DNA of 64,000 bases from Ustilago trichophora (Eukaryota; Basidiomycota; Ustilaginomycetes; Ustilaginales; Ustilaginaceae), in assembly GCA_900323505.1 (NCBI GenBank), contig OOIN01000002.1, positions 434,001 through 498,000 on the forward strand. The letters are read 5' to 3'. The notes beneath the pieces were generated by a model. The model saw nothing but the letters and a program-made list of their open reading frames with translations, did not search any database and was not told where the DNA came from. This document shows, one piece after another, positions 12,401 to 21,959 of this stretch (positions are counted from its first letter, which is position 1; each line of letters starts with the position of its first letter). The position numbers and the translations under genes are program-made.

Positions 12401-12526
12401 TTCCCTGGTGAGACGCTCGAGACAAGCATGTGGAAGGAGGGCAACAAGGTCATCTTCACCACGCGCGTTGTGGAGCGTGACGTCCAAGCCCTCGGTGCTG
12501 CCGCTGTAACGCTCGCGGACGAGTAA
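9453..12526 (+). CDS. mfe2: Multifunctional beta-oxidation enzyme (hydratase-dehydrogenase, Fox2/Mfe2)
   Basis: Exons are 9453-9544, 9746-9988 and 10126-12526. Introns are GT-AG, and the join restores the Rossmann glycine motif (VTGAGNGLGKA, then YALFF), giving 911 aa, close to yeast Fox2. Two short-chain dehydrogenase domains follow each other. Each has a TGAGxGLG cofactor loop and a catalytic Tyr-x3-Lys (Tyr169/Lys173 and Tyr469/Lys473). An acidic linker leads to a C-terminal MaoC/hotdog hydratase-2 domain with the Asp818, Asn820, His823 signature. The enzyme performs the second and third steps of fatty-acid beta-oxidation (2-enoyl-CoA to 3-ketoacyl-CoA via the D-3-hydroxy isomer), normally in peroxisomes. 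The protein ends in ...TLADE, so no PTS1 tripeptide is present, and I see no PTS2. Codon use is strongly C-ending, typical of a highly expressed gene. Confidence 0.95.
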
Positions 12527-13437
12527 AGTTTCTGTCTTGTGATTTCGATTCAATGACTTAATTCCAGTTGTGTTTGTTTTGGATATCAAGTGTTTGACAT
12601 TGGCGCTCGTGTTTGCAGAGAGTGAATAATACGCAGTGGCCTTGTCACAATGGTCGTTCTGAGATGGACGAAAGGTACCCTTCCGGTTATTAACCCACCC
12701 TAATCATGGTGCCGTGCCAACATGGGCCGTGTTGCAGCCTTTCACTGACCGCACTCAAGCTGCACTCCTCTCATGGGGCATGACCCACGCCATGTTTCCT
12801 GCTCAGTCACAATCACATTGAGCGGAGTGGGTTTGAGCCACATTGAATTGCGCCACTTGGTGGCTCAAGCAGTCGACGTGTGAGGCAGATAACCGCGTAC
12901 GGTATTGAGATGTGATATGGTGGAGAATAGATGGGATGGGTGTTACATCGGGAGGTGGAAACGCAGATGAGATGGGAAGGTGGAGCGAGGATTCACGACT
13001 GTCGAGGGAAATGCGCTGGCGAAATGCAGAGACAGGTCTCGGCGCAGCAAGGTTTTATCGCACACACTTCCCGAGCTGTCCAAAAAAGCCACATACCAAC
13101 ACGGACACACACACAAAAACACCTACAAACACACATGATCGGGACTGAAGCGCGCTTCTATTTCTTTGACCTGATTCTCCCCCAACACACCTTCTAATTG
13201 ATCTCCTTCTCTTTCGACATACACGCGCAGCTTCAAGGGTACTCATTGCTAGAGCATCAAAGATCTTCGATCTCTGGTAGATATCTGCTTGCTTGGCTTT
13301 TGGTTGTCAAGGTCCGAGCGCACCTTGCAGACGTGGTCCCGCACATTTCTGTTCCCGCCGCCGCCGCCGCCGCCGCCGCCGCCTTCATCCCAAAAGCAGG
13401 GGGGGGTTGACAAGTGCCATTCCTGCAGAGAGCCCTC
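12527..13437. other. Intergenic region between mfe2 and the CDF gene
   Basis: No gene seen. It contains the mfe2 3' flank, an ACACA-rich stretch near 13100, and a GCC microsatellite immediately upstream of the CDF start. Confidence 0.6.
13355..13383. repeat. (CCG)n microsatellite in the leader of the CDF gene
   Basis: About nine to ten uninterrupted CCG units lie some 55 bases before the proposed ATG. They probably sit in the 5' untranslated region. Confidence 0.85.
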
Positions 13438-15303
13438 ATGCGCTTTCCTCCTTCTGCTCGGTCTGTCTTTTCCTCTACCACCACCTCCACCACCACCACC
13501 ACTTTCAACGGTATCACAACATCCCCTGTTAACGTTTGTGGACGTAGGTCTCTCCACGCCCGTCTTGCTTCGTCACTCCCAACCACCTTTACTCGGTCGA
13601 AGAGCACCCATCACCCAACCCATCCTTCGACAGCGACAAAGTCTCCTGTCCTCCCTAAACCTTCGCACATCGCCTCTACCCTTCCTTCGGAAGAACTCGG
13701 CGTGCCTCCCACCCACCCGCAACCACCTCCGCATCAAGGTCCTCCCCGTCTAGTGCGATACGAAGCAGACCGTCATCCGCACGCCCAGCAACATCCTCTG
13801 TCGCTCTACCCTTCCTCCTACTCGCACGCATCTTACCCGGATCCCGCGTCCTATCGCGCCCATCTCTCGAATCGTCGAGCACCAGCTAGTCTGTTTGGCC
13901 TCTTCCCCAGTACCAGCGTCACTGCAGCCAGCTTGAAGCAGAGCTCCAATCCTTACGCCTATCCGTCCTCGGGGTCGACTATCCAGACCAGTATCCCTAG
14001 CTCAACCCAGGCTTCAAGTGCAGCTGAAACAACGACCAAAGAGGTCAACACAAACACAATGACTGCCGCGACAAGCTCGATTGTAGACGCGGCCAAGGCG
14101 GGCGAAACCGAATTGCACCAGCGTAAAAAAGCTGCCACCTCTCCTGCTACCGAGTCGGTTTCCAAGACTGCTTCTGTACTCGGCGGCCATCACCACCACC
14201 ATGGTCACAGTCACAGTCACAGTCACGGCCATCACGGACACGACCACGGCTCAGCTGAAGAAGCAGATGCCCTCCTCGCCGCGCTCAAGGGCAAAGGCGA
14301 TCGCGGATCCAACATCACTCTCGCCGGACTCGTCTCCAACGTCGGTCTCTGTGGAGCCAAAGGTGTTGCCGGAGTCTATCTCAACTCGGCTGCCCTTTTA
14401 GCCGACGCTGCACATTCGCTTTCCGACATGTTTGCCGATTTGGTGACGCTGTTCTGTTGGAAAATGTCGCAAAAGCCCCCCTCTGCATCACATCCGTTGG
14501 GTTATGGCAAGTACGAAACAATGGGATCGTTGGGTGTCTCTTTGGTTCTAGTGGCTGGAGCAGTGGGGATTGGCTTTCATTCCTACGGGTTGTTGCTCGA
14601 AGCATTGCAGCCGACATTGCAACATGCGCCCGCGGCTATTCAGGCATTTGGCCACTTTACAGGCTCGCTGACGTCGTCTGCGGGCAGTCTGTTGCACGAC
14701 CACGATCATTCGCACCACGTCACCTCTGGTGAGGGAGCGGGAGTTTTAGACCCCAACGCAATGTGGTTTGCCCTTCTCTCCATCGTCGTCAAGGAATGGT
14801 TATACCATGCGACACTCAAAATCGCCCGCGAAGAAAACTCCTCCGTCCTCGAAGCCAACGCCCTGCACCATCGCTCCGACTCGCTCTCCTCGGCCGTAAC
14901 TTTCCTCGCCATTGGCGGTTCCTGGCTCGGATTCCCCGTCCTAGACCCCCTCGGAGGCCTCCTAGTAGCCGGCCTAATCGGCAAACAGGGAGCTGATTTG
15001 CTCATCGGAGCCCTCGGTGAACTTTCCGATCGCGGAGTCGACCCTGAAACACTCCAACTCTTCGACGCTGCAATCGTCCAAGTCCAAAAATCTCACTCCA
15101 ATCTGTTGCTCGGTTGGAAAGATCTTCGAGCCGTCAAAAGTGGAGTCAGCACTTTTGCAGATGTAACATTGCAACTCCCCACCGATGCTACTTTGCAACA
15201 AGCAAGTCAGGTCGAACAGGCTGTAAGGGAGGCCGTTATGAAGTGCGTCAGAGGCGTCAAAGAGGTTAGGGTGAGATTGGTGACTGTTGATGCGGCTAAC
15301 TGA
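13438..15303 (+). CDS. Mitochondrial cation diffusion facilitator (Mmt1/Mmt2-like)
   Basis: I start at the first ATG (13438), giving 621 aa; the frame is open further upstream but has no ATG. The N-terminus (MRFPPSARSVFS) is basic, rich in Ser/Thr and lacks acids, as expected of a mitochondrial presequence. Residues about 251-270 form a His/Gly/Ser cluster, and a second His/Asp cluster lies near 419-427 in a loop. The CDF transport core follows, with the paired metal-site motifs His326-x3-Asp330 and His477-x3-Asp481 in two transmembrane helices. CDF carriers exchange divalent metal for protons, and the Mmt branch moves iron in mitochondria. The His-rich loops suggest metal capture, but the metal itself (Fe, Zn or Mn) cannot be read from the sequence. 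Confidence 0.88.
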   Translation: MRFPPSARSVFSSTTTSTTTTTFNGITTSPVNVCGRRSLHARLASSLPTTFTRSKSTHHPTHPSTATKSPVLPKPSHIASTLPSEELGVPPTHPQPPPHQGPPRLVRYEADRHPHAQQHPLSLYPSSYSHASYPDPASYRAHLSNRRAPASLFGLFPSTSVTAASLKQSSNPYAYPSSGSTIQTSIPSSTQASSAAETTTKEVNTNTMTAATSSIVDAAKAGETELHQRKKAATSPATESVSKTASVLGGHHHHHGHSHSHSHGHHGHDHGSAEEADALLAALKGKGDRGSNITLAGLVSNVGLCGAKGVAGVYLNSAALLADAAHSLSDMFADLVTLFCWKMSQKPPSASHPLGYGKYETMGSLGVSLVLVAGAVGIGFHSYGLLLEALQPTLQHAPAAIQAFGHFTGSLTSSAGSLLHDHDHSHHVTSGEGAGVLDPNAMWFALLSIVVKEWLYHATLKIAREENSSVLEANALHHRSDSLSSAVTFLAIGGSWLGFPVLDPLGGLLVAGLIGKQGADLLIGALGELSDRGVDPETLQLFDAAIVQVQKSHSNLLLGWKDLRAVKSGVSTFADVTLQLPTDATLQQASQVEQAVREAVMKCVRGVKEVRVRLVTVDAAN

Positions 15304-15695
15304 AGGGGGAAGGGGGGGGGGGATAACATGTTGATGTCTTGTTCTTCTCGGTCAGGGTGATTCGAGTTGAAATCAAATAGATTTTATGAAAATCGTAATG
15401 CATTTCTACCACTTTCAAAAGATCCATCCTCGAACAAGGTTGGAAAACACAACAGTAACAGTTTGCAGGCTTGTTGGGATTAATATGTGAAAGGTGGATG
15501 AGATTACACGAGAGCACAAGAAAAGGGAAAAAAGAGACAAAGAAATCAGACATTTGAGAGATGGCTTTGAGAGAAAAAAATTGCTGCGGGGTGATGCTAG
15601 TACAATACATGCGGTTGAAAAAGGGGGAAAGAAAAAAGAAAGGAAAAAAGAAAAAAAGACAATGCGGTTGCTTTGAGAAAGAGGTTATGAGAGGA
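15304..15695. other. Convergent 3' intergenic region
   Basis: A G-run follows the CDF stop. The rest is purine-rich on the plus strand (AAAGAAAAAAG runs) and likely holds both 3' ends of the convergent CDF and PH genes. No gene seen. Confidence 0.6.
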
Positions 15696-17999
15696 TTACG
15701 TTGCAGCTGTTGCAGTTGGGGTGGTAGGAAATCCGGACGATTCTCCATTTCCATTCCTCTTAGACGCTGTCAAGGAGGAAGAGGAGGGATCGGTATGAGA
15801 CGAAGAACCGTTGTTGGGATTGGACGAGAGCGTGTGTGCAGCAGCGCCCATTGAGGAAAGTTGAGTGTGTGATATAGCTGCCTCAGATCGCGTCGATGTG
15901 GACTGATTGGAAGGGATCTGTGTCGATGGAGAGGTAACAGAAGGCTTTTTTGTCGTCGGCGAGGCAACCGATCCACCACCAGTACCAGATCCACCAGCGC
16001 TACTGCTATTCGTCGAGGAATAGAAGGGGAATGCCGAAGCAGGACCAGCGGTGGTAGGCGACAGTGGAGGATTAGCACTTGGAGTCTGACCATTCCTCTG
16101 CCTCGTGATCAGCGTCTTGAGAGCAGAGATCCACTTGATCTCCTCATCCTCCCCTGGTGCACATAGAATAAAGGTGCGCTTGGGCGTAATGATCTGGAAA
16201 CAGTTCTCCTTGCGCTTGTTTTTGGATCCCACCATACCGGCTGTCATGTTGGATGCAACACCGGCGGCTGCGGCAACCATGCTGCCACGACGTTCTGGTT
16301 TCTCGGGTGGCGCTGTAACCGCAACCGAGCTAGGCGAGAAAGTGGTGCTGTTTCCATCGCGATCGCCGAATGCGCCAAGATTGTTGCTTTCAAATCCAAA
16401 GGGGTTCGTGCTGGGAGAGCCGATACCTGGCGAAGTGGGGATGCCAGAAGATGCCTTTTTGGGTTCATACTCGATGGCATCCAACATCGAAGAGATGGGA
16501 ATCTGACGGTGGGCCTTGGCATCCATATGACTCCGAGAGTAGAGCAGGCGTGATGGGGTGAGGACAAACCAGCGCTTGCGCCACACTTTGCGACGGCCGC
16601 TCTGCTTCATCAGGTATCCTTGGGTGATGACTTTGTTTGGATCTCGGATCAGGTCACCTCCTGCGTGCGGAAGTGGCGAGATGCTGAGCGGTGATGGTAG
16701 TCCCTGTTGCCCTTGCTGCTGGGTATGCACCTGCAATTGCAGCGAGGGTGGCTGCTGCTGGGATGATTGCGATGAGCCGAGAGCTGGTAATGGCATAGCT
16801 TGGTCGGCGACTTCTTCCTCGTCCCAATCATCTTCTTCATCCGAGCTACTCAGCACCTGGCCTCCACCGCCACTTGGTGGAAGGATCGGACTGCTGGGCT
16901 GGTCAGCTGCTCCGCTCGAGAAAGACGCCAAACGACGGCTTGCGCTGGTACTTCGCTGACGCGGCAAGCTTCCGAAGCCAGCCGATGGACGACGTTGATG
17001 TCCACCTAGATCGCTCATCTCACTACCAGAGGTGTGGCCACCACCTCCCGGCGATTGACCTGCAAGTAGGAAATGCTGTGAGGGATCTGTGCGTGTTGAG
17101 GGGCTCCCAGAGATCGAAGGTCCCGTGGAGCTCGTGTAGCTGAGACCGTAGCGTTCTGCACCCGTCTCGCTATCGCTTGTTGCAGTCAGAGGGCTAAAGG
17201 CGGCAGAACCTGGGATGGGTCTCGGCTGTGCAGGAGCGGAAAAGTTGCCATGGCCGGGGATACCGATCTTGATCGGGACGGCTGTGGAAGTTGGTGTACG
17301 CTCCTGCGACATGGAGCGTCTCTGTGGCTGCGATGGTGCCAATGACGATGGAACGTGCTGAGGATACTGCTGAGGGAGAGTCGATGAAGGCGCAGGAGTC
17401 TCGGTATTGGCGAGCTCGATTGCAGCCATCTCCTGCGTCATGGTGCTACTCTGGGCGTATTGAGTCATTATTTCGTTGAGCTTTTCGATCCAGGACTCCA
17501 TCTCTGGTCTTGAGGAGGCACGCACGTAAAAAGTACGTTTGGGAGTGACGATGCCGAAAGTGTTGACGCTCTTCTTGAGCTCGACGGAAGCGACCGTCTT
17601 GATATCGCCGACATCGATGAAACGCAAGAGCTGATACTCCTTGTCGTTTTTGTAGTAGGCGAGCTTGGAGGATCGCAGCACGAACCATCTCTTTTTCCAC
17701 GTCTTGCGCTTTTCTCCCTTCTTTTCGAGGTAGCCCGACTTGACGGTGGACTCGTTGATCATGTTGTGATGCGCCTCGCTGCCGTCGAGATGCTCGCCCT
17801 CGTCGTCGTCCTCATCCGCATCGGCGTCGCCTTCAAAGTCGTCTGCTGCCTGAAGGTCGTCCTGCATTCTGGAAGGTGGGATGGATCTGTAGGACGACTG
17901 GGACACGAGTGGATCTGTGTGTGTTGAACGAGGAGAGGCGCTGGCAGCCATTGGGCCAGACGCGGCGTAGTTGACCGTCGCTGAGTATCCGGAGGGCAT
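15696..17999 (-). CDS. Tandem PH-domain protein (Opy1/TAPP-like architecture)
   Basis: A single-exon 767-aa ORF from an ATG at 17999. PH1 spans about 86-185: SGYLEKKGEKRKTWKKRWFVL opens it and a Trp helix (MESWIEKLN) closes it. PH2 spans about 460-633, opening TQGYLMKQSGRRKVWRKRW and ending in IKWISALKTLI. It is interrupted by a disordered insert of roughly 95 residues. The linker and C-terminus are rich in Ser, Gln and Pro. Both PH domains carry the basic K/R pattern around the first beta strands that typifies phosphoinositide binders. I infer a plasma-membrane or endosomal lipid sensor or scaffold. There is no catalytic domain, and the orthologue is uncertain. Confidence 0.85.
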   Translation of the reverse strand: MPSGYSATVNYAASGPMAASASPRSTHTDPLVSQSSYRSIPPSRMQDDLQAADDFEGDADADEDDDEGEHLDGSEAHHNMINESTVKSGYLEKKGEKRKTWKKRWFVLRSSKLAYYKNDKEYQLLRFIDVGDIKTVASVELKKSVNTFGIVTPKRTFYVRASSRPEMESWIEKLNEIMTQYAQSSTMTQEMAAIELANTETPAPSSTLPQQYPQHVPSSLAPSQPQRRSMSQERTPTSTAVPIKIGIPGHGNFSAPAQPRPIPGSAAFSPLTATSDSETGAERYGLSYTSSTGPSISGSPSTRTDPSQHFLLAGQSPGGGGHTSGSEMSDLGGHQRRPSAGFGSLPRQRSTSASRRLASFSSGAADQPSSPILPPSGGGGQVLSSSDEEDDWDEEEVADQAMPLPALGSSQSSQQQPPSLQLQVHTQQQGQQGLPSPLSISPLPHAGGDLIRDPNKVITQGYLMKQSGRRKVWRKRWFVLTPSRLLYSRSHMDAKAHRQIPISSMLDAIEYEPKKASSGIPTSPGIGSPSTNPFGFESNNLGAFGDRDGNSTTFSPSSVAVTAPPEKPERRGSMVAAAAGVASNMTAGMVGSKNKRKENCFQIITPKRTFILCAPGEDEEIKWISALKTLITRQRNGQTPSANPPLSPTTAGPASAFPFYSSTNSSSAGGSGTGGGSVASPTTKKPSVTSPSTQIPSNQSTSTRSEAAISHTQLSSMGAAAHTLSSNPNNGSSSHTDPSSSSLTASKRNGNGESSGFPTTPTATAAT

Positions 18000-18769
18000 G
18001 ATAGCGGATCAACAACTGGTAGAGGTCGAGGCGATGCTTTCGTGATTACGTGCTGTGAGGTGTTGTTAAGGTCGCATGACAGGCTGGGTGTGATGGAATG
18101 AAAAGGCGTGGTGCCTTCACACTTTGGCAGCAGTTAGGAGAGTATTGGCGTTGCAAACTAGCTACAGAATAGAGGTAACGTCGTGGCTGAGTCGAAATGG
18201 CTTGAGTTTGAGAGTGAGCAAGAGGATATGGAGTGATTGGGCGGAGGCAAAGGGAGTGAGTGACCTCCACCCGATCCAACCAACTGGCACCTGCGAGGAT
18301 CGCGCGGGGATGAACATCATTTTCCTCTCAACTCGAAAAGTGCAGCCGAGACTGACACCTCACGCACGCTCCGCCACAATATCGCTTCCTTAATTTACGG
18401 TACACTTCTGTACTGTACTACATACACAAGTCACCGACTGCTAGCTTTGCAAGCTATCCTCTGGCATGCTACTACGACTGTTGTCCCTGACTGCCTCAAG
18501 CTGAAAAGGCCTTCCCGCTTTCCCGCTGATGTCAGTGGGGCTGAGGAGTGGTATAGTATTTTGATTGTATGCCAAATGACTGATGCTGAAAAATTCCTGA
18601 TTCGCACGAGAAAGTGTGACCCACCTTTGAAAGCGGATCCGCGAGAGCTGTCGCATTGTGACTTTCGAATGCCATCGGCTTGCATACTAACACCAAATCT
18701 ATCTTGCAGATATCTCTCCACCTCTCTCCCTCTGTCGGTCACAGCATCCATCAAATTGCACCAGACAAC
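18000..18769. promoter_or_regulatory. Divergent promoter region (tandem-PH gene / NDUFB11)
   Basis: 770 bp between two divergent ATGs, with no credible ORF. It contains an AGTAC-like element at 18399-18419 and a CT-rich tract just before the NDUFB11 start. Confidence 0.5.
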
Positions 18770-19431
18770 ATGTTCCGCCAGGCACTATCATCATCCACAC
18801 GTGCTGCTGCACGAATGCAGCGCGGCACCGTCGCTCAGACTCGCTTCGCCTCCGGAGGCTCTTCTTACAACCAGCCCACCGGTCTCCTCTTTGGCGAGAA
18901 GGTAAGATTGTATTCGCTTTCACAGGGATGAGCTCTTTAGAAGCAACCCCAAAGGACAGAATTTTGCTGCCGCTTGTGAAGGTGGACTAATGACTGACTC
19001 TCGACTCTAATATGGCATCTCGTCTACCACAACTGGGCGAAATGTACCCTTTACGATCCACAGATTCCCAAGGGCCAGAAGCGACAGAAGGAGGACTGGG
19101 AGAACATGTACTACTTTGGTCTCTTCGGTGGGATGGTCTTTGCAGGTGTTGTTCTCATGTACAAGCCCGACACCAGGTACGTTGCCTTACACTCACTGCA
19201 CTGTCGACTATCTTGCCTCTTGACTTACTGACACGTTCATCTTCCTCTCCGCAACCTTTTTACGTCACACCCATCTCAATTTCCGGACCCCTCGACACAT
19301 CCATCTCGACTTGACAACACAACAGTATCCAGACTTGGGCCATGGCTGAGGCAAAAAAGCGCCTTGAAGCTTCAGGTGACGTGTGGCAGTACAAGCCCTC
19401 GCCAAACTCTGGTCACCCCAACGGCGTCTAA
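18770..19431 (+). CDS. NADH:ubiquinone oxidoreductase ESSS subunit (NDUFB11 family)
   Basis: Three exons: 18770-18901, 19064-19176 and 19326-19431, joined by GTAAGA...CAG and GTACGT...CAG introns, giving 116 aa. The N-terminus is a typical mitochondrial presequence (MFRQALSSSTRAAARMQRG). The mature part has NQPTGLLFGEK, then a KRQKEDWENMYYFGLFGG stretch leading into one transmembrane helix, then KPDTSIQTWAMAEAKKRL. This pattern matches the fungal ESSS accessory subunit of complex I, a single-span inner-membrane protein. Identification is from the remembered family pattern, so I am fairly but not fully sure. Its presence implies a working proton-pumping complex I. Confidence 0.8.
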
Positions 19432-19844
19432 AGCTCTCTTCCCACGTACTTTCAGCAACATACAGTGCCATTGACAATATCAGATCCATTCGCAGACTAC
19501 GACTGTCGCACCCGCTTGGAAAAGGCTTCCGAACCAGCATTTGAAGGATGGCTAAATTTTCATTGGATACAAAATGATGGGAGAGGCCTCGACTTGCGCG
19601 GGCTCAGGATGATACCAAGAGGAGCCTGGGATCAACGGCAACACGTTGACGGTTGACTGCCAGGTTACAGTCTGACGCAGCTGTTCGATACGTTGTTCAT
19701 ATCTGCGTGCATCTTTCTGTCAGGCCGAGAAACGACTTTAACTGCGACTTGTATTGCACTTTCCCGACAGGAAAACAAGGAAAAAGAGAGTACAACAGAT
19801 GGCCAACAAAGATCAGCACGAATCTCAGGAACACGTGAGATGCA
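19432..19844. other. Convergent 3' intergenic region (NDUFB11 / esterase)
   Basis: No gene seen; it presumably holds the 3' UTRs of both convergent genes. Confidence 0.6.
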
Positions 19845-21959
19845 TCAGTACGAGAGCTTGGCGATGAAGTCAATCCCCTTGCCCAGCGCAGCGCACTGGT
19901 CATTCTTTTGCGCCAGAGGCTCCATCCTCTGCTGTACTGGACCAAAGCTGAGACTCTGCGGGCTAGATGGTGCCTGCTGTTCCCACCTGGAACCCTCGAC
20001 AGTGGTTCTTGCCAGGGACGTGGCATAGGCCTTGCCACGTGCACTCAGGTATGCGGCCGATGGAGCCGGGTTGCCCGTACGGATGAATGCCGAGAACTGA
20101 TCCATGATGGTTGCCATCCAGGGCAGATCGTTGCTGTCTCGGTAGGGCAAACGGAATGCACTGCCCGTGGTGTGGAAGACCGTCATCAGATCGCCCGAGT
20201 GGCACATATAGTAGCTTGACGGGTTGAGGTTGCCCGCTTGCGGTCGGCACACGTTGTTCGGGTCAAAGTTGGGGATCTGGTACGAGCGCTGATCGAAAAA
20301 GTACGACCAAACCTTGGGAAAGACGTTGTTGGCCGCGGAAGCATACGCCATGCCCTGGATGCCGCATCGATACCTGATATCGCTGTTGACAGTGGCGGTG
20401 AGATTCTGCACTCCGTACTCTTTGACGTTGAAAATGTTGGTTTCGCGCAAGACAATGTCACTGTAGTTGGAAGCGATGCCGGCGGTCTTCATCCCGTTGG
20501 CGAGGTCGGTCTCGGAAGCGGGGGGTACAGTGCCGAGCGAGGCCAGCTCATCTCGCATGGCACCCCAGATGACAGGTACACGGTTGACGTGGCCCTTTGC
20601 CTGGTCTGGCTTCCTCATGTCGAGACGAGGCGAACGGATGTAGGTGCCATCCTGCGTGATCATGGCGAACGGATTCTTGAGGAAATCGCCGACACTCTTG
20701 CCGCGGAGGCAGGCGAGTACGTCAGAAGCGGTGTCACAGTTGAGAGCCTTGACAACCTCGCCACCTCGACCCTGTCGTGCTTGCTCGATCGTCGGGTAGA
20801 TGAAAGCATCGTCGTGACCCTTACCACTCAGCATGAAGGCGCGGTGGAAGAGACCTTCAGCAGCAGGAGAAGCTAGCAGATTCTCAATGTGCTGAGATCC
20901 AGCAGACTGACCACCGAGCGTGACGCGATCCGGATCACCGCCAAAGTCCTTGATGTACTTTTGCACCCACTTGAGGGCCGTCACGATATCGCCGAGACCA
21001 TAGTTGCCTCGGATCTGATCGTTGTAAGTGAGATAGCCGAGCGAACCCAGGCGGTAGTTGATACTGACAACGACCACGTCACTGCGACTGGCCATGTTGC
21101 CTCCATCAAAGACGGGATCCAGCCCAGTTCCCGAATTATAGCCTCCGCCGTGAAGCCAGAAAAGAACAGGCTTGAGGGCCTTGGTTTTGGACACTTCAGA
21201 GGCAGAGGGAAGGTATCCGGTATAGATGCTTGCTACGAGGCACTGCTCGGTGTACTTGGCGTCGCCATTCTGAGGACACTGCTTGTCGCGGGTCGTGTCG
21301 AGCGCCGCGATGTAGTCGATGCCGGCCGCACGTGCATCGTAGACGGTCGAGTAGGCGAATCGCTGGGTAGGGTTTGCGTACGGCAAGGCAAGGAAGCGAA
21401 AAGACTTTGCATCACGATAGCCGGTGTACTTGACACCATTGCTCTGCGTCGTCACTCTCCATCGTGAAGAGGTATCGGTCGAGTTGGCATCTTGCCAAGG
21501 CGCGCTTTGCGTGCACAGAGCAGGGAGCTTGGTATCACTGCTGGGTTTGGAAACCTTGAGGCTGGCTGCACCATTGTCAGCCGACGAAGCAGTGAGGGCG
21601 TTTCGATTTGAGACCCAAAAGGACTGACCCGAGGAATAGCTGCCATCGAAGGCCAAATAGTTCATTTGGGCTTGGAGTCCAGCATCAGAAGAGGCGGTTG
21701 AGGCGACGAGCATCTCGCCGAGGGATTGACATTTGGTAGCTGCCTCATCTGCAGTCGAAGGAGTAGTAAGGAGAAGGTAGCCAGGTTGACGATTAGGGGA
21801 GTCGGCACGAGTCCAGTCGAGATCGTTTTGGTACAAAAAACGAATGCCACTGCCTACAAAGGTCGTAGTTGCGACGAGGTTGACGAAAGGGTCTGCCTGC
21901 ACTCCAAGACCACCGACGAGCGCACCGAGAAGAGCAATGCGGGCAACAGGTCCCGTCAT
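19845..21959 (-). CDS. Secreted type-B carboxylesterase/lipase with an N-terminal extra domain
   Basis: A single-exon 704-aa ORF. Residues 1-21 are a signal peptide (hydrophobic ALLGALVGGLGV, then QA-DP). The alpha/beta hydrolase core starts late. The oxyanion-hole motif HGGG is at about 270, the nucleophile elbow GGQSAGS has Ser352, a likely acid lies in MRDELAS (Asp470/Glu471), and the catalytic His is probably 587 in MCHSGDL. In most type-B esterases HGGG lies near residue 120, so about 150 extra residues sit at the N-terminus. These contain AATKCQSLGE, SFWVSNRN and LPALCTQSAP, a spacing reminiscent of a C-type-lectin-like fold. The protein is likely exported to hydrolyse lipid or plant-derived esters; the substrate is unknown. 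Confidence 0.88.
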   Translation of the reverse strand: MTGPVARIALLGALVGGLGVQADPFVNLVATTTFVGSGIRFLYQNDLDWTRADSPNRQPGYLLLTTPSTADEAATKCQSLGEMLVASTASSDAGLQAQMNYLAFDGSYSSGQSFWVSNRNALTASSADNGAASLKVSKPSSDTKLPALCTQSAPWQDANSTDTSSRWRVTTQSNGVKYTGYRDAKSFRFLALPYANPTQRFAYSTVYDARAAGIDYIAALDTTRDKQCPQNGDAKYTEQCLVASIYTGYLPSASEVSKTKALKPVLFWLHGGGYNSGTGLDPVFDGGNMASRSDVVVVSINYRLGSLGYLTYNDQIRGNYGLGDIVTALKWVQKYIKDFGGDPDRVTLGGQSAGSQHIENLLASPAAEGLFHRAFMLSGKGHDDAFIYPTIEQARQGRGGEVVKALNCDTASDVLACLRGKSVGDFLKNPFAMITQDGTYIRSPRLDMRKPDQAKGHVNRVPVIWGAMRDELASLGTVPPASETDLANGMKTAGIASNYSDIVLRETNIFNVKEYGVQNLTATVNSDIRYRCGIQGMAYASAANNVFPKVWSYFFDQRSYQIPNFDPNNVCRPQAGNLNPSSYYMCHSGDLMTVFHTTGSAFRLPYRDSNDLPWMATIMDQFSAFIRTGNPAPSAAYLSARGKAYATSLARTTVEGSRWEQQAPSSPQSLSFGPVQQRMEPLAQKNDQCAALGKGIDFIAKLSY

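Noticed and set aside
12512..12620. Possible cryptic peroxisomal C-terminus of Mfe2 by readthrough or terminal splicing
   Set aside because: Translation past the TAA and through the GTAAAG donor to each nearby AG gave no PTS1-like tripeptide.
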